A stretch of DNA of 11,531 nt, taken from the NCBI GenBank assembly GCA_025399215.1, contig MU621537.1:1-11531 (forward strand). Direction: 5' to 3'. Under the pieces are notes generated by a model. It was not told the origin of the DNA and did no database searches. It saw only the letters and a list, made by a program, of their open reading frames with translations. Made by a program: the position numbers and the translations under genes. Origin of the DNA: Globomyces pollinis-pini. Taxonomy: Eukaryota > Chytridiomycota > Chytridiomycetes > Rhizophydiales > Globomycetaceae. Shown here piece by piece: positions 1 through 7,923 of the stretch (position 1 is its first letter; every line of letters starts with the position of its first letter).

Positions 1-1
1 C

Positions 2-628
2 ACTAAAACCTCCCATTATACTCCACATCTCTCTCACAACGATATCATCCCCAATCAATCTGGCTATTCTTCAATTGAACTTGCAGTGCGAGCATTAGAG
101 ACAGTCAGTCAAAACTGTCTTTTGAAGAATCCTCAGTGGTGTGGGCAAGAATGTGTTAATGCTATTACACTGCTAGAAAATACAATCCCTCCTGCTATTG
201 AAAATCAGAAAGTAGTATCCGAATTAAGTGAGTCTCCAACTAGAATAGTCGAATTACTTGGAACTGCCAAATTGAATATGATCAAGCATTCCACTCCCAA
301 CTGTAACTCATCTAAAAACAGTTGCTATCATTGGTTTGAGTTGTTGGAAACAGATCCCACATTATTCGACTCTTTAGATACACTTCTCAAGATGTACCTG
401 TGTAGCTGTGGTCACAATCTTCGACAGCAGGCCATCACACTGGATACAAAATTAACGGCGACACAAACTGACGATTTCAATATCGTTCTGGAACAAATGT
501 CCATATATTGTCCAATCTCTCCAACCATTCTTCTGCCTTACGGAACGAAACAAACACTACCTATTAGAGATGTATATATCTATGTGATCTTTGTTTTGAT
601 AACATGTTTGGTTACCATTATGATTTAG
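2..628 (+). CDS. Gene A, left copy: Cys-rich surface protein with hydrophobic C-terminus (5' end missing)
   Basis: The frame is open from base 2 with no start codon, so 208 C-terminal residues of a longer protein are visible. Eight cysteines occur in two clusters. Each cluster has a C-x(2-5)-C followed by a helix-like stretch and a conserved-looking Pro; the second ends in YLCSCGHN. This spacing recalls the GDNF-receptor/GAS1 cysteine-rich repeat (C..AL..F...P...L.CSC), but the likeness is by eye and weak. The last 18-20 residues (DVYIYVIFVLITCLVTIMI) are hydrophobic and run to the stop with no basic tail, as in a GPI-anchor signal; GFR-alpha and GAS1 proteins are GPI-anchored. A single C-terminal membrane span is the alternative. 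No intron is seen in this part. It converges on gene B, 154 bp away. Confidence 0.75.
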   Translation, partial: TKTSHYTPHLSHNDIIPNQSGYSSIELAVRALETVSQNCLLKNPQWCGQECVNAITLLENTIPPAIENQKVVSELSESPTRIVELLGTAKLNMIKHSTPNCNSSKNSCYHWFELLETDPTLFDSLDTLLKMYLCSCGHNLRQQAITLDTKLTATQTDDFNIVLEQMSIYCPISPTILLPYGTKQTLPIRDVYIYVIFVLITCLVTIMI

Positions 629-705
629 AATATACTTTTATCAGTATGCAGTATTTGGTAACCATGAATACAAATAGTACAAAAATATATTTTTGCATAA
701 TGTAC

Positions 706-711
706 AATAAA
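706..711 (+). terminator. Poly(A) signal AATAAA of gene A, left copy
   Basis: AATAAA lies 78 nt after the gene A stop, in the 154-bp gap between the convergent genes A and B. The mirror copy is at 11051-11056 on the minus strand. It is followed within about 25 nt by AT-rich sequence. Gene B, running the other way, has no clear AATAAA in this gap. Confidence 0.6.
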
Positions 712-782
712 ACATTACAAAAGAATCATTGAAATTAATCTGACGTATTCACCACTACTGATCGACAACGTATAAAGTCTCT

Positions 783-2800
783 TCATAATCGTTGCACAAT
801 GTTTTCAATGATTTGAATGCGTTTATGTTGCATGTATTCGACCAGCTCGTAAAAGTGTTTTTGGAATACCCATGAGCTCATAGGAATTCGATCGCCATCG
901 ACATAGCAGTCATTGGAGAGGTAGAGAGTAGGATCTGAATGGATCACTCGGTTGCTTGGGCCGACTTCCTTCAGTAATAGATTGTACTTGATGATAAAGT
1001 ACTCGAAGGCATCCACAAAGAATTCATCTTCGTCGTAGCCTTCATCCCGTTCACCACTGTAGTAGCAGTAAGGCACGTTTTTCTTTCCCACCCAACTGGC
1101 AGGATCTTGATCATCAACCCAAATATCAAAAATAGGATCGGAGGCAGCAGTGTCCTTGTTCAGTTTCTCACACCATCGATCACAGTATCGATTGATTTTT
1201 AGAACGTCCGACTTGGAGAAGTGACGGGTCACGTTCTTTTCTGCCATCACAGGCTCTTCGACGACTTCGATAGTTAGGATTGGATCGACTAGCATTAATG
1301 AATGTGACTGATTACCCCTCATGCGAGCCTTTCCTTTGTCTCTGACGCCAATAGTTGCTTCCACATGCGTTGCATGTTCTGAAGCGTCTCCGGCGCACTC
1401 AAGGTAGGATGAACCATTCACATTGATCCCTTGTGTATCTTTGTCTTTCGTCACGTCACTGATAACTACTAATTTTGTTTACATTAGTATCATTTTACCA
1501 CGATCGACGCTAACAACGGTACAATCTACCTTGGCTTGAGTGCCGCCAACAAGGTGAGTGGAAATTGCTTTGTGTTCTGTTATAGAGTTTAATGGAACAG
1601 GTATATTACCTTGATTCTCCCCACTACCAACAACATCATCAACAGAATTCATTTGAATATCTGAATTTAAGACACTTTCAAAAGTACCTGCACTTTGCAA
1701 TTGACTTTGTTTCTTTTTGTGGGAAGACTTGAATGGCTTGATACTGCGAAAGAGTTTGAAGAAATCTGATCAATGAGTTATTCATAAATTACTCTTTTTA
1801 GGTTTCAAATGGTCTGAGTTCGCATTGTTCCCAGTCACTTCACTGTTGGATGAAACTACTTTTCTATCAGTGACTTCAACATCCGTCTCTACAGCGCTAG
1901 AATCAACTTTCGTTTCCTTCGAATTAGTATCTTTAATATCTTCGTTCTTATGCTCTGCATTAGAATCGGTGCCTGTTAAGGTGATGGAACTTTCCACTGG
2001 TCTTGGGTCAGTATCTCTTTTCGATTTGAAGAAAGAGGCAGTACTGAAGTCTATATCATGAGACACTTGCGAAGATCTTACATTTCTTCTTCTTGATGTT
2101 TGAATCTTTTGATTTCTTTGCATGGTTGTGTGATGACATAGTGTCATCAGGACTCGAGGTACTTTGATTGGTGTCAGACTTGGTAATATCCACATCGGAC
2201 TGGCTTGTATTGACAACAGACAGTCTAGCTGTAGATGTCACTTGAAGCGTTCGATGACTCTCAGTTTGAGCCACTTTGACTGGCTTCTTGAATAAACGGA
2301 ATCTTTCTTTACATGGAGTTAGTTGTCATTAATTACTAGATCGAGACGATTCTTTTGGGAGAGCTGAGCTCTCAGAACGTTGCTTCTTGTCGTTGTGATG
2401 AAAGATCCATGATACCCCTACAGGAGTCAGTAAACAAGATCGATCATACAAGTTTGTGACTTTGACATTGATGTTTCTGTGGTATCTAACCAGTAAATTC
2501 AATCGTAATTGTAATACCTTCAACTGGAATTGTATCTAAGGATTGAAACTGGGAGTTACTTTTGACTTTCACGGTTGTCTCGACTTTGTTCTTATCAGGT
2601 CGACTGAAATAATTGGAGACATATAGTGAAAATCTGGAATAGAAGCTAGCTAAAATAGATTTAGAATTTCAATTTCAGTTACATGGATGCGTTTTCTGTT
2701 CCTTCGTTGGTGTCTGGTCATCGACAAAAGTCATCTGGGTAGAGACTGGAATAGAATTCTGTGGGGAATAATTGAATTGGTCGTTTCTCGTAGTATTCAT
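783..2800 (-). CDS. Gene B, left copy: eight-exon protein with basic/aromatic repeat motifs, unknown family
   Basis: Exons on the minus strand: 2800-2683, 2649-2560, 2535-2491, 2459-2337, 2306-2082, 2050-1793, 1765-1483, 1458-783. Introns are 33, 24, 31, 30, 31, 27 and 24 nt, GT-AG. The joined frame is open for about 605 residues. Two points are uncertain: the 24-nt second intron keeps frame whether spliced or not, and the third intron could start earlier at 2517 (also in frame). The middle is rich in Ser, Thr, Lys and acidic residues and looks disordered; short basic/aromatic motifs recur at exon starts. The last 150 residues look folded, with Cys, Trp and acidic patches (RYCDRWCEKL, VGKKNVPYCYYSG, SSWVFQKHFYELVEYMQ). 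I recognise no family and see no signal peptide or membrane segment. The start is the first ATG in an open frame after the inner arm end. Confidence 0.85.
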
Positions 2801-2972
2801 TGATATAGCAGTATATTAGTTATAGGAAATTATTGAAACTATCATTCAACTCAAGTGACGTTTCATGCGACGCGTTTCCTGCGAGTAGAGTGATTTCTAG
2901 ACACAACGTAATTGACTCAATCGGTAAGTCTCAAGACATTATAAATATATGAGAATATTTCAAAGGTTATAT
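2801..2972 (-). promoter_or_regulatory. Upstream region of gene B (left), inside the repeat arm
   Basis: These 172 bp between the inner end of the arm and the gene B start belong to the repeat, so both B copies carry their own promoter. The region is AT-rich apart from a CG-rich patch at 2868-2878. It must also serve as the 3' untranslated region of eIF3m, whose stop is at 2978 on the same strand. No AATAAA is seen for eIF3m here. Confidence 0.5.
2868..2878 (-). promoter_or_regulatory. Shared promoter motif GAAACGCGTCG, left gene B
   Basis: GAAACGCGTCG on the minus strand, 68 nt upstream of the gene B ATG, followed by GCATGAAACGTC. The same 11-mer occurs at 8876-8886 (mirror copy) and at 4576-4586 ahead of the dynein light chain gene. 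CG dinucleotides are sparse elsewhere in this AT-rich window. The core ACGCGT is the same hexamer as the fungal MCB cell-cycle box, which may be chance. Confidence 0.45.
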
Positions 2973-2977
2973 TAAAC

Positions 2978-4371
2978 TTAAGGTTCAACGTCAACTTGCT
3001 CCAAAACACTTAGACAAGTATTGAGATCTCCTTTCCATTCATTTAGTACATTTTGAAGCTTCTTCCACTGTTCAGTACCGAAATTTCGATAGTAAACACG
3101 ACTAGCATAAATCTAATAGTAAATTACCTGATGTGAACAGTATTGTTAAGTTGATTAATTTTGGCTTCTAATAACTTGGCATGGATGGCTGTAATTTAAA
3201 AATGAACTTCAATACCATCAATAACCCAAAATTCTACTTCATCTTCAGAGACAGAGATCTTCTTGGCAAGTGCTGAAATAGCAACTGATTCTCCAAGATG
3301 TGCTGCGCTTTCGGAAATTAGCGTCAGAGTTTTTATTTTCTTTAAAGTAGTTTCCTTGTTAAAGCCTAAAGATAAGATTATTTATATACCTTGTTCCTTA
3401 ATGAAGTTTGGGTGTTTTTTAATAAAGCTTTCATATTCGACCACTGATTTAGAAAAGTAAATTTGAGCGAATTCAACTAAACTGGATGATTCCAAACTTT
3501 TTAAAGCAACTAGGCTAGAAAGACTTTGGAAATGGTAAATGGTTGGACTATTGATAGCCAATTTGATGGCACGTCTAACAAGCTCTTTCACAGAATCATT
3601 ACATTCAGCTACAGTTTTGAAAGTGACCAAATGTTTGATTAAATATTCATATTGAAGTGGTACACTAAACACCATAAATATAATTGAATTACTCTGAATC
3701 CTTTACACATTCTGAAATTAATAGGAACAATTTGCGTTGATCAGTTTCAACTAATTTCCATTCTATGATCCATTCCTTGACTGATTTAAAAGATGATGTT
3801 AAAAGATTGACTTTTTTCTGTTCTCGAGATAATTCTAGTAAAGCGTAATAGACTAAAAATCGGTCATGACTACTTTTTTCCAGTAAATTAAAAAGGTTAG
3901 TGAGACTAATATGAAATATCGATAATGCTTACACAACCAATTTCCAAGTGAATGAATCAAGTTCATCTTTATGAGTGTTTTCTGTAACCGAGTTGATAAT
4001 TTTACTGATAGGTAGTTCTTTCAAGTTTGAATCGAATGTGAGAGCAAAAATGAGATTGTAGGATGAGACTATGATAAGTTATAAGACAAGATACTTTGAT
4101 TAGAGGACAAATACTTGATATTTGATAACAGTAAAGACAATAATTCTGATTTTTTTGCAGTAGCTTTAGATAATTTTTGAACTTTAGAAACCAAAGTATT
4201 ATCGTTAATTGCGATTTCTTCAGCTAATGCGACAGTCTATCTATTAGAATGTATTGGTATAATTACTTGATCTAAAAAGGTATTAATTTGAATGATTTAA
4301 TTCAAACCTAATTGATAGAATGCTCTCATGATAAAAAAAATAAAATTTTCAAAATTTTTATTGACACTCAT
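2978..4371 (-). CDS. EIF3M: Eukaryotic translation initiation factor 3 subunit M
   Basis: A subunit of the eIF3 complex that holds mRNA and the ternary complex on the 40S ribosome in the cytoplasm. Exons: 4371-4308, 4271-4267, 4236-4095, 4068-3933, 3905-3693, 3664-3390, 3365-3216, 3188-3128, 3101-2978. Introns are 24-36 nt, and the joined product is 389 residues (animal eIF3m is about 370-390). It aligns by eye with eIF3m along most of its length: a helical N-terminal half, then the PCI domain from about residue 190, with FLVYYALLEL, the IYHFQSL..LKSLE stretch, the winged helix EDEVEFWVIDAI, and a C-terminal helix FGTEQWKKLQNVLNEWK. The ATG at 4371 gives MSV, the usual eIF3m start. The 5' end is the least certain part, since it needs a 5-nt exon (4271-4267) to hold frame. 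The stop codon lies 5 bp from the repeat arm. Confidence 0.93.
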
Positions 4372-4461
4372 TCAAGTGACTATCAATGATGTATTTGTGA
4401 TTGGTAAACCATAAAGAAGGTTGTTGTGTATGTTAGGATGAAGGTAATTAATAACTTGTAT

Positions 4462-4480
4462 GATGATAATTTGTATCATC
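4462..4480. repeat. Perfect 7-bp inverted repeat in the divergent promoter
   Basis: GATGATA, a 5-nt spacer, then TATCATC. It sits near the middle of the gap between the two divergent genes. It could be a binding site for a dimeric protein or chance in AT-rich DNA. Confidence 0.35.
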
Positions 4481-4575
4481 GTTGTGCCGACTCAATTATT
4501 GTAACATCATCACTTGTATACTATAATTTAGTACTCTTTTATATATCATTAATGAATTATGAATAAAACAGTATA

Positions 4576-4586
4576 GAAACGCGTCG
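4576..4586 (+). promoter_or_regulatory. Shared promoter motif GAAACGCGTCG upstream of DNAL4
   Basis: Identical over 11 bases to the motif upstream of both gene B copies, in the same orientation relative to the gene, and 33 nt ahead of the ATG. This copy is outside the repeat arms, so the match is not explained by the duplication. Confidence 0.45.
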
Positions 4587-4618
4587 TAATCTTTTGAGAA
4601 AAAAACAATCATCACTTT

Positions 4619-5032
4619 ATGGCTGATTCAGGGAGTGTTAGCAACCTAGCAGCAATAGGAAAAGAAGGAGGAGGAGTTGCAGAAAAGACTGAAGATAAAG
4701 ATACAAGACGTGCATTTAATTATGCTTTAATCAAAGTAAAATCACAAACATTAATTGTAGTTTTGTGACATGACTGATGAAATGCGAGCAGAGGCAGTAG
4801 ATATGGTTGTCACAGCTGTAGAAAAGCATATATCTAACTATGAGGTAAAGATTATTACTCATATCAGGCTGCTTCAAAAGCAATAAAGGAATCAATGGAT
4901 AAGCGTGCTGGTAGTTCTTGGCATGTTATTGTAGGGGAAGGATTTGGATTTGAAATCACCCACGAGATGCGAAATCTGTTATACATGTACTTTGGTGGTA
5001 ATTTAGGTGTGTTGGTTTGGAAAGCTTCGTGA
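4619..5032 (+). CDS. DNAL4: Axonemal dynein light chain 4 (LC8-related)
   Basis: A small dimeric light chain of dynein arms in cilia or flagella. Exons 4619-4735, 4761-4844 and 4868-5032 join through 25- and 23-nt introns to 121 residues (human DNAL4 is 105). Residues 1-30 are a Gly/Glu-rich N-terminal extension. From residue 41 the chain follows DNAL4 closely: CDMTDEMRAEAVD, a VTAVEKH helix, IKESMDKRAGSSWHVIVGEG (73-92), FGFEITHE, and a final LLYMYFGGNLGVLVWKAS. The EGFGFEITHE and FGG-VWK strands are hallmarks of the LC8/DNAL4 fold. Both introns fall between whole codons. It diverges from eIF3m; the next plus-strand gene starts 107 bp downstream. Confidence 0.95.
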
Positions 5033-5139
5033 GTTTAAACCACGTCTTTTATAGTTTCGTTTAATAGAGTCATTTTGATTATCGACATGATTCTACTGTT
5101 TAGAATATTATGAGATAAAACTATATAATTCAATTGCAC

Positions 5140-5364
5140 ATGTATGAGAGCAATCTTTATGAGACACCACTACCTTTACGTGATTTCTACTCTTTAATCG
5201 TGTATTTCAATGTTATTTAGAACTAGAATCATTTCTGTACAACTACCCAACCAAAATGGAAGGACAATAGGGATGAAACCACTGGAAGTGTGACTCTCTC
5301 TTTTTCAACCAACAATGAAACAATAAAGCGTTTTTTAAAACTCTTTAAGGAGAATTCAGAATAG
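5140..5364 (+). CDS. Small two-exon gene, unknown 65-residue protein
   Basis: Exon 5140-5199 (20 codons), a 27-nt intron 5200-5226 (GTGTAT...ACTAG), then exon 5227-5364 ending in TAG. The product starts MYESNLYETPLPLRDFYSLI and has a likely strand-helix end (GSVTLSFSTNNETIKRFLKL). There is no signal peptide or membrane segment. I do not recognise the family. Support comes from an open frame on both sides of an intron of the size usual here, an in-frame stop just upstream of the ATG, and its place 12 nt before the next start codon. Against it, the piece is short and the donor GTGTAT is not the strongest; a competing acceptor at 5220 would put an in-frame stop right after the junction. Confidence 0.5.
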
Positions 5365-5376
5365 TGTTTCTAATCC

Positions 5377-7230
5377 ATGACTGCAAATCAAAACAAAGTT
5401 ATCCTTTTTTGTTATCTGTGGGAATTAATTGTTGCCAATGAATGGAATCTGGCATTGAAAGAGGAATCTGCAGAGAAATTGACCAACGTACCTTTCTTTG
5501 ATCCTATTAAAAGTTCAAACCTATCAAAAATAGATACAGGCCCTCGAATTTTTCCAGTCATTTTACAAAGACTCTATCAAACATATGTTCGAAAATTCCC
5601 GTTGTTCGATAACATGGGTGAAGATTATTTGATCAAACTAGACAAGCTAATTGCTGATTCTTTTGACAATTCATATGGATATCTTTTTGTAGCCACCAAT
5701 ATAGATGCTCTGGTACTAAAGATTTACTCATCGTAGGCGGTTACTAAATTCTACTCAAGTTTACTCTACGGTCTAGCTAGAGACGAATGGTACAATGATA
5801 ATCTGCATACCAATGCATTTTGGTATCGGCTTTCAAATACCCAGGTGTTGAAAGAAACAGGATTTAGATTGAATAAGTCATCAATAGAATATAAACCAGT
5901 TGATCCGATTCGTGTTAACAAAATCTCAAGACTAATGAATTCTTGGAAAAATTTACTAAAGTGTATCCGGATTGGTAAAGAAAGCATATTGAAATTGGAG
6001 GAAAAACCTGGACAAAATAGATGGTGGCAAATCATGGGTAGTTATGATAAACCTCAAAAGTTACCCGAAGTGTATCGAAACTTATTGGATGCCTTTGTTT
6101 CTACAACTGCTCATATGTGCGATAATATTCTGGTTAGTCGATGATGGAAGTTAATGTTAGGATGATGCATCAAGGCTACAGAAAATCACCAGTATAATGA
6201 AACGAATGCCAGTGTCTTTGTTGGTGACATCGCTAAGATTTATTAATCCCGCCCCTTTTATTGATTATTGTGTCAAATTGTTTGTTTGGAGTCCATCGCG
6301 CAGTGTCCATTCTTTATTGCAGAGAGCTGCCTCTCATCTATGTGGTTTTGAAGTGACCAAGAAACATTATGAAGTTCTTTCTAACAAAATATCTGAACAA
6401 AACAAGAGTTTAATTGATGATTTGGTTTCAAAGCGACGTTTCTCAAGTTTTGATTCCGATGATCAAATAACACTAATCATTAAAACAGCCATGGAATTCG
6501 ATATCTTTGAAAATAACGATTATGATAGTGTGGAAGAAAAAAATGTCAGGACTAGCACAGATTTGAATTCATTAGATATCCAATTCGCCAGAACTGCGAT
6601 TCGGTTAGCTGAAAAGAATGACTTTGTTGAGCACGAGGGTGAAGAGTCTCAAAAGAACTTGATGATTCATCTCTTACATATCATGCCTGCCTTAATGAAT
6701 GAATTGCAAAAGGTAAGTTTAATTTGTTCCTTACTTTATGATAGATTATCAATCTATCCGATTTTGTTTCAAAATACTTCCGTATGTTGGATGGGATACT
6801 GATATCACTCAAGAAACATCAGAACGTTAAGTCAGAAAATCCAGACGAACTTAATATTCAAATCATTGACGAACTCATTAGTCACATAAATGTGTTTGTT
6901 GAATCATTTTGGCCTTGCTTACACAAAGTATCAAAACTTATTGGTACTTCCAAAGAACCAAAGTTGTTTGTCAGGATGGTTGACTACTGTGTCATTAATG
7001 CTTTTCACATGAATGATGATTCATCCAAGAAAACCAGCTATCATGATAATGTCTTGAACTTCATTAATACCATGGATGAAAAGGATCAAAATCAGATTTG
7101 GCATGAGATTAATATTATTCTAGAATTATGCGAACAAGGAAAAGATGACCAATATTGGCCAAAAAACACACTCATACAAGAGAAACTCTTTCCATTTTGT
7201 TTAGAAGAGTTTAATAAAGTAGTGTGTTAA
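5377..7230 (+). CDS. 589-residue protein with a DUF3818/PX-associated-like region
   Basis: Exons 5377-5712, 5737-6132, 6161-6712 and 6745-7230 join through introns of 24, 28 and 32 nt, all between whole codons. The first intron supplies the TAG at 5734-5736 that would otherwise cut the frame. The chain is mostly helical and has no signal peptide or membrane segment. Around residues 260-300, a stretch with MPVSLLVTSLRFINPAPF followed by VHSLLQRAA resembles the DUF3818 region of PX-domain lipid-transport proteins of the yeast Ypr097w/Lec1 type, where an (F/N)NP motif precedes SLLQR. I see no clear PX domain here. An acidic segment (residues about 345-375) follows. The family call is by memory and tentative; the gene model is firm. 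The start is the first ATG after the upstream gene's stop, 12 nt away. Confidence 0.8.
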
Positions 7231-7261
7231 ATTTTTAGTATCTAGAAAATCAATTCTTACC

Positions 7262-7821
7262 ATGAAATTAATCATCTTTTTTGGAGTATCAGGTAAAGTT
7301 GAGTTGTAACTGAAATTGCAGGTTGTGGTAAAACAACTGCAATAAACTATTTCAAAGATCAATTTTCAAATTCAATTGCTGTCGATGCTGACGATTTTCA
7401 TTCCATTGACAACATCACAAAAATGAAAAATGGTATAGTAAGTAATTAATCCTAATTAGATACTTCTTAGGGATTAAATGATCAAGAAAGAATTCCTTGG
7501 CTAAAATCAATCTGTGATCATATCCTTACAATAGAAAATGATTTCAATGTCATTTTTTTAGCTTGTTCAGCATTAAAAACATCGTATAGAGATATTTTTA
7601 GAACTACAAGATTGGACATCACATTTATTTACATGAAATGTTCAAAAGAAACAATACATCGACGTTTGACTGAACGCCAGGGACATTTTGCAAATACAAC
7701 CATCATTGACAGTCAATTCAATGACTTACAAGAACCAGACGATACTGAATTAAGAAGAGATGTTTACACTCATGATAGCTCAGAGGATATAAAACAGTTG
7801 TACGATGTAATCAGTAAGTGA
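7262..7821 (+). CDS. IDNK: Gluconokinase (GntK/IDNK type)
   Basis: Phosphorylates D-gluconate with ATP to 6-phosphogluconate, which feeds the pentose phosphate pathway; a cytosolic enzyme. Exons 7262-7292, 7322-7437 and 7471-7821 join through 29- and 33-nt introns to 165 residues, a normal length for the family (about 160-190). The P-loop GVSGCGKTT is at residues 8-16 and is itself split by the first intron after Ser10. Then follow VDADDFH (31-37), KMKNGIGLNDQERIPW (44-59), which matches the gluconate-binding KM..GIPL.D.DR.PWL block, ACSALKTSYRD (80-90) and RQGHF...IIDSQFNDLQEP (118-138). All expected key residues are present. It starts 31 nt after the preceding stop, and a pyrimidine-rich TTTTTAG lies in that gap. 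Confidence 0.95.
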
Positions 7822-7880
7822 CACATTTCAATTAAAGAAATATCTAATAAAACTGTTCCGGCAAGCGCGTCTCATTTAAT

Positions 7881-7890
7881 TATTTTTCAG
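7881..7890 (+). other. Possible trans-splice or 5' UTR splice acceptor before the 7TM gene
   Basis: TATTTTTCAG, a strong acceptor-like tract 33 nt before the 7TM gene ATG and 60 nt after the gluconokinase stop. No donor that would make it a coding intron is evident. It could receive a spliced leader or end a short 5' UTR intron. A related CGCGTC motif (7866-7871) lies just upstream. Confidence 0.35.
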
Positions 7891-7923
7891 ATATTTTCAT
7901 AGAATCTAGAAACTTCAACTAAA

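Larger units (their letters stand above)
231..2972. repeat. Left arm of a long inverted repeat (about 2.74 kb visible)
   Basis: Its reverse complement aligns end to end with 8782-11531. Paired positions sum to 11754 near the inner end, 11763 after a 9-nt indel in gene B exon 6, and 11762 beyond gene B, so only a few small indels separate the copies. The inner edge is sharp at 2972; a weak 5-nt match (agttt) lies just beyond it, next to the eIF3m stop codon. Bases 1-230 have no partner only because the window stops at 11531, so the true arm is longer. The arm carries gene A (3' part) and all of gene B. Inner and outer parts differ in similarity (see findings). Confidence 0.97.
4372..4618. promoter_or_regulatory. 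Shared bidirectional promoter between EIF3M and DNAL4
   Basis: A 247-bp gap between divergent start codons. It contains a perfect 7-bp inverted repeat with a 5-nt loop at 4462-4480 (GATGATA/TATCATC), an inverted CCAAT (ATTGG at 4400-4404) about 30 nt upstream of the eIF3m ATG, a TATA-like stretch near 4540, and the GAAACGCGTCG motif at 4576-4586. No open frame of note lies inside it. Confidence 0.55.

Noticed and set aside
5033..5139. Possible tRNA or small RNA gene in the gaps at 5033-5139 and 4372-4618
   Set aside because: I found no cloverleaf, B-box or stable long stem; only the 7-bp inverted repeat at 4462-4480.
5377..6144. Nonsense mutation (TAG at 5734) or ciliate code reassignment
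   Set aside because: A 24-nt GT-AG intron ends exactly on that TAG and restores the frame. All three stop codons end other genes.
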